A stretch of DNA of 64,000 nt, from contig JAJZMD010000008.1 in assembly GCA_021803085.1 (NCBI GenBank), positions 1-64,000 on the forward strand. The letters are read 5' to 3'. The DNA is from Actinomycetes bacterium. GTDB taxonomy: Bacteria; Actinomycetota; Acidimicrobiia; Acidimicrobiales; RAAP-2. The translations under genes were made by a program, and so were the position numbers. Below the pieces are notes generated by a model. That model was given only the letters and a program-made list of their open reading frames with translations, did not search any database and was not told where the DNA came from. Below, in pieces: positions 62,899-64,000 of the stretch. Every line of letters starts with the position of its first letter. Position 1 is the first letter of the stretch.

Positions 62899-63458
62899 CG
62901 GGTGCTGCCGGCTGCAGCGGCGGGAAGGACGCCGTCGACGGGAGCCGCGAGCTCCAAGGTGTTCGCGACCACCGCGTGGGCGACGTAGCGTCCCACGGTG
63001 AGCAGCACGCCCACGGCGGCCTCCTCCCCGAGCGCGTCGACGGCCCGCGCCAGCTCTTGCGCGGCGCCGTCGCCATAGCGGTCGACGACGGCGAGAGCGA
63101 GCTGCCGGGCAGCCCTGGCCTTCGCGCTCAGATCGGAGGGATCGCCGCGGCCGGTGGCGGCAGCGATCCAGGCGACAGGAAACCCAAGGGTCCGGGCCAA
63201 CCGCTCGTGCTGGCTCTGCTCGTAGGCGTTCCCGAGCGCGGACGCGACGCCGAGGGCCACGACCTCCGTGAGCTCGGCGGGCAGCGCTGCCTTCAGGGCT
63301 TCGGTGAAGGCCTGGAAGGCGGTCGTCGCCTCGGGCTGGTGGCCGCAGACGGCGAAGAACTCGCCCAGGTAGCCGAGGCGGTCGACCTTGGCGCGGAGCG
63401 CGTCCTGGAGCTCAGGGGCGAGCTCGTCGAATCGAAGACGTCGGATCTGGCCCACCAC
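62895..63458 (-). CDS. carboxymuconolactone decarboxylase-like (AhpD-fold) protein
   Basis: About 187 residues of all-helical sequence: LPAELTEVVALGVASALGNA then YEQSQHERLARTLGF, like the core of carboxymuconolactone-decarboxylase family proteins, but the catalytic CxxC of AhpD is absent (a single Cys lies in FFAVCGHQPEA). The start is uncertain: two GTG codons (63458, 63455) lie just after GAGGAGGA; the frame remains open to 63620 but that part is repetitive and Arg-rich. It is coupled to the aldolase gene. Function unknown. Confidence 0.6.
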   Translation of the reverse strand: MVGQIRRLRFDELAPELQDALRAKVDRLGYLGEFFAVCGHQPEATTAFQAFTEALKAALPAELTEVVALGVASALGNAYEQSQHERLARTLGFPVAWIAAATGRGDPSDLSAKARAARQLALAVVDRYGDGAAQELARAVDALGEEAAVGVLLTVGRYVAHAVVANTLELAAPVDGVLPAAAAGSTR

Positions 63459-63578
63459 TCCTCCTCGGACTCGGCCCCGCGCACGACGCACCCAGACCCG
63501 CACCTCGGGATCGACGTCCGTAACGTACGGGCCGGTCGCGGGAGCGTCAAGCAAGCCTGACCGCGTCCGGAACACGCG

Positions 63579-63615
63579 ACAAGGAAACCCGCCACAAGGG
63601 AACCCGCCACAAGGG
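63579..63615. repeat. short tandem repeat in the right-hand spacer
   Basis: The 15-bp unit AACCCGCCACAAGGG occurs twice exactly (63586-63600 and 63601-63615), with a partial copy on each side. It lies between the last partial gene and the decarboxylase-like gene, in what is probably non-coding spacer. Confidence 0.9.
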
Positions 63616-63653
63616 GGCACGCCACCGGGGAACCGGTCCGGGCCGGGGTCCGG

Positions 63654-64000
63654 TCAGTCGGCGCCCTCGGTGCCGAGACAACGCTCGAGCACCCGTCTCG
63701 CCCAGACGGCGACCATGCGCCGCTTGTAGGCCGCCGAGCCGAGCCGGTCGTCCACCGGGTCGGCTCTCCGGGCTGCAGCCTCGGCCACCTCGGCGCTCGC
63801 CGCCGCCCACCTCCCCTCCGGCACGCCCCCGAGCTCTTCGGCCTCGGGCACGAGATAGGCGGCGGGACCCGCCCCACCGATCGCGAGGCGGACTGCGGTC
63901 GGCACGCCGTCGGCGACGTCGGCGGTCGCGGCCGCCGCGACCGTCGGATAGTCGTCGGCACTGCCCGGGGTGAACCGGAGGTAGCAGCTCCGCCGGCCGT
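63654..64000 (-). CDS. FAD-binding medium subunit of a molybdenum hydroxylase (CoxM-like), 5' part outside the window
   Basis: The visible 115 C-terminal residues read DDYPTVAAAATADVADGVPT, VRLAIGGAGPAAYLVPEAEE and end DRLGSAAYKRRMVAVWARRV followed by LERCLGTEGAD. This is the C-terminal domain of the FAD subunit of xanthine/CO dehydrogenase-type enzymes, where YKRRMVAVWARRVL is the typical last helix. The frame is open through the right edge. Its partners (iron-sulfur and molybdenum subunits) would lie to the right. Confidence 0.8.
   Translation of the reverse strand, partial: GRRSCYLRFTPGSADDYPTVAAAATADVADGVPTAVRLAIGGAGPAAYLVPEAEELGGVPEGRWAAASAEVAEAAARRADPVDDRLGSAAYKRRMVAVWARRVLERCLGTEGAD

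Noticed and set aside
62895-63620. Longer 241-codon version of the decarboxylase-like gene
   Set aside because: The first 54 codons include repeat-derived sequence (PCGGFPCGGFPC) and Arg-rich stretches; GTG codons just after GAGGAGGA give a more natural start.

Overview
This is 64 kb of very GC-rich DNA that reads as an ordinary chromosome segment of an actinomycete (Actinomycetota). The lineage clues are a WhiB-like regulator, an MptB-type lipoglycan mannosyltransferase, a beta/epsilon-type acyl-CoA carboxylase, GTG starts, and the gene order secE-nusG-rplKAJL-rpoBC-rpsLG-fusA-tuf-S10 operon. The style of SecE, L33 and several enzymes suggests Acidimicrobiia or a relative, but that is an inference from memory of the families. 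No rRNA, CRISPR array, intact transposon or prophage is visible.

Region 1 (1-21.8 kb) is the translation and transcription superoperon, all on the minus strand. Transcription runs from tRNA-Thr(GGT), tRNA-Met(CAT), rpmG, tRNA-Trp(CCA), secE, nusG, rplK, rplA, rplJ and rplL to rpoB, rpoC, rpsL, rpsG, fusA, tuf, rpsJ, rplC, rplD, rplW, rplB, rpsS, rplV and rpsC, which runs off the left edge. Tandem sigma70-like promoters precede rpoB and another candidate precedes rplC. S3, L22, L10 and NusG carry low-complexity Ala/Glu/Asp extensions.

Region 2 (22-31.5 kb) holds a GNAT acetyltransferase with a triplicated strand, an MptB-like mannosyltransferase, and a branched-chain-amino-acid-type ABC importer (binding protein, LivH, LivM) whose two ATPases are fused in one polypeptide behind an AT-rich inverted repeat. 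A possible DUF3558-like protein and a lone prepilin-like protein follow. Region 3 (32-34.7 kb) is accessory DNA: a zinc-ribbon protein with a PIN-like tail, a WhiB protein beside a large palindrome, a secreted protein, and abutting fragments of a tyrosine integrase and an ISL3 transposase next to tRNA-Tyr.

Region 4 (34.8-53.9 kb) is core metabolism and repair: YajQ, GtrA-like, TesB thioesterase, citrate synthase, an IPT/TIG membrane protein, UDP-sulfoquinovose synthase, an AddAB-like helicase-nuclease pair, Asd and LysC, two cyclophilins, an SGNH lipoprotein and an S51-like protein lacking its Ser nucleophile.

Region 5 (54-64 kb) is an ethylmalonyl-CoA pathway locus. Ethylmalonyl-CoA mutase is on the plus strand. 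A tightly coupled minus-strand operon encodes crotonyl-CoA carboxylase/reductase, ethylmalonyl/methylmalonyl-CoA epimerase, acyl-CoA carboxylase beta, a small epsilon-like subunit and a D-2-hydroxyacid dehydrogenase. An acetyl-CoA acetyltransferase is divergent from ccr. Together with citrate synthase this suggests assimilation of C2 or acetyl-CoA-forming substrates through butyryl/crotonyl-CoA to propionyl-CoA and glyoxylate. The window ends with a class II aldolase family protein, a carboxymuconolactone-decarboxylase-like protein and the 3' end of a molybdenum hydroxylase FAD subunit. Short in-frame tandem duplications recur across the window and are its most distinctive sequence-level habit.
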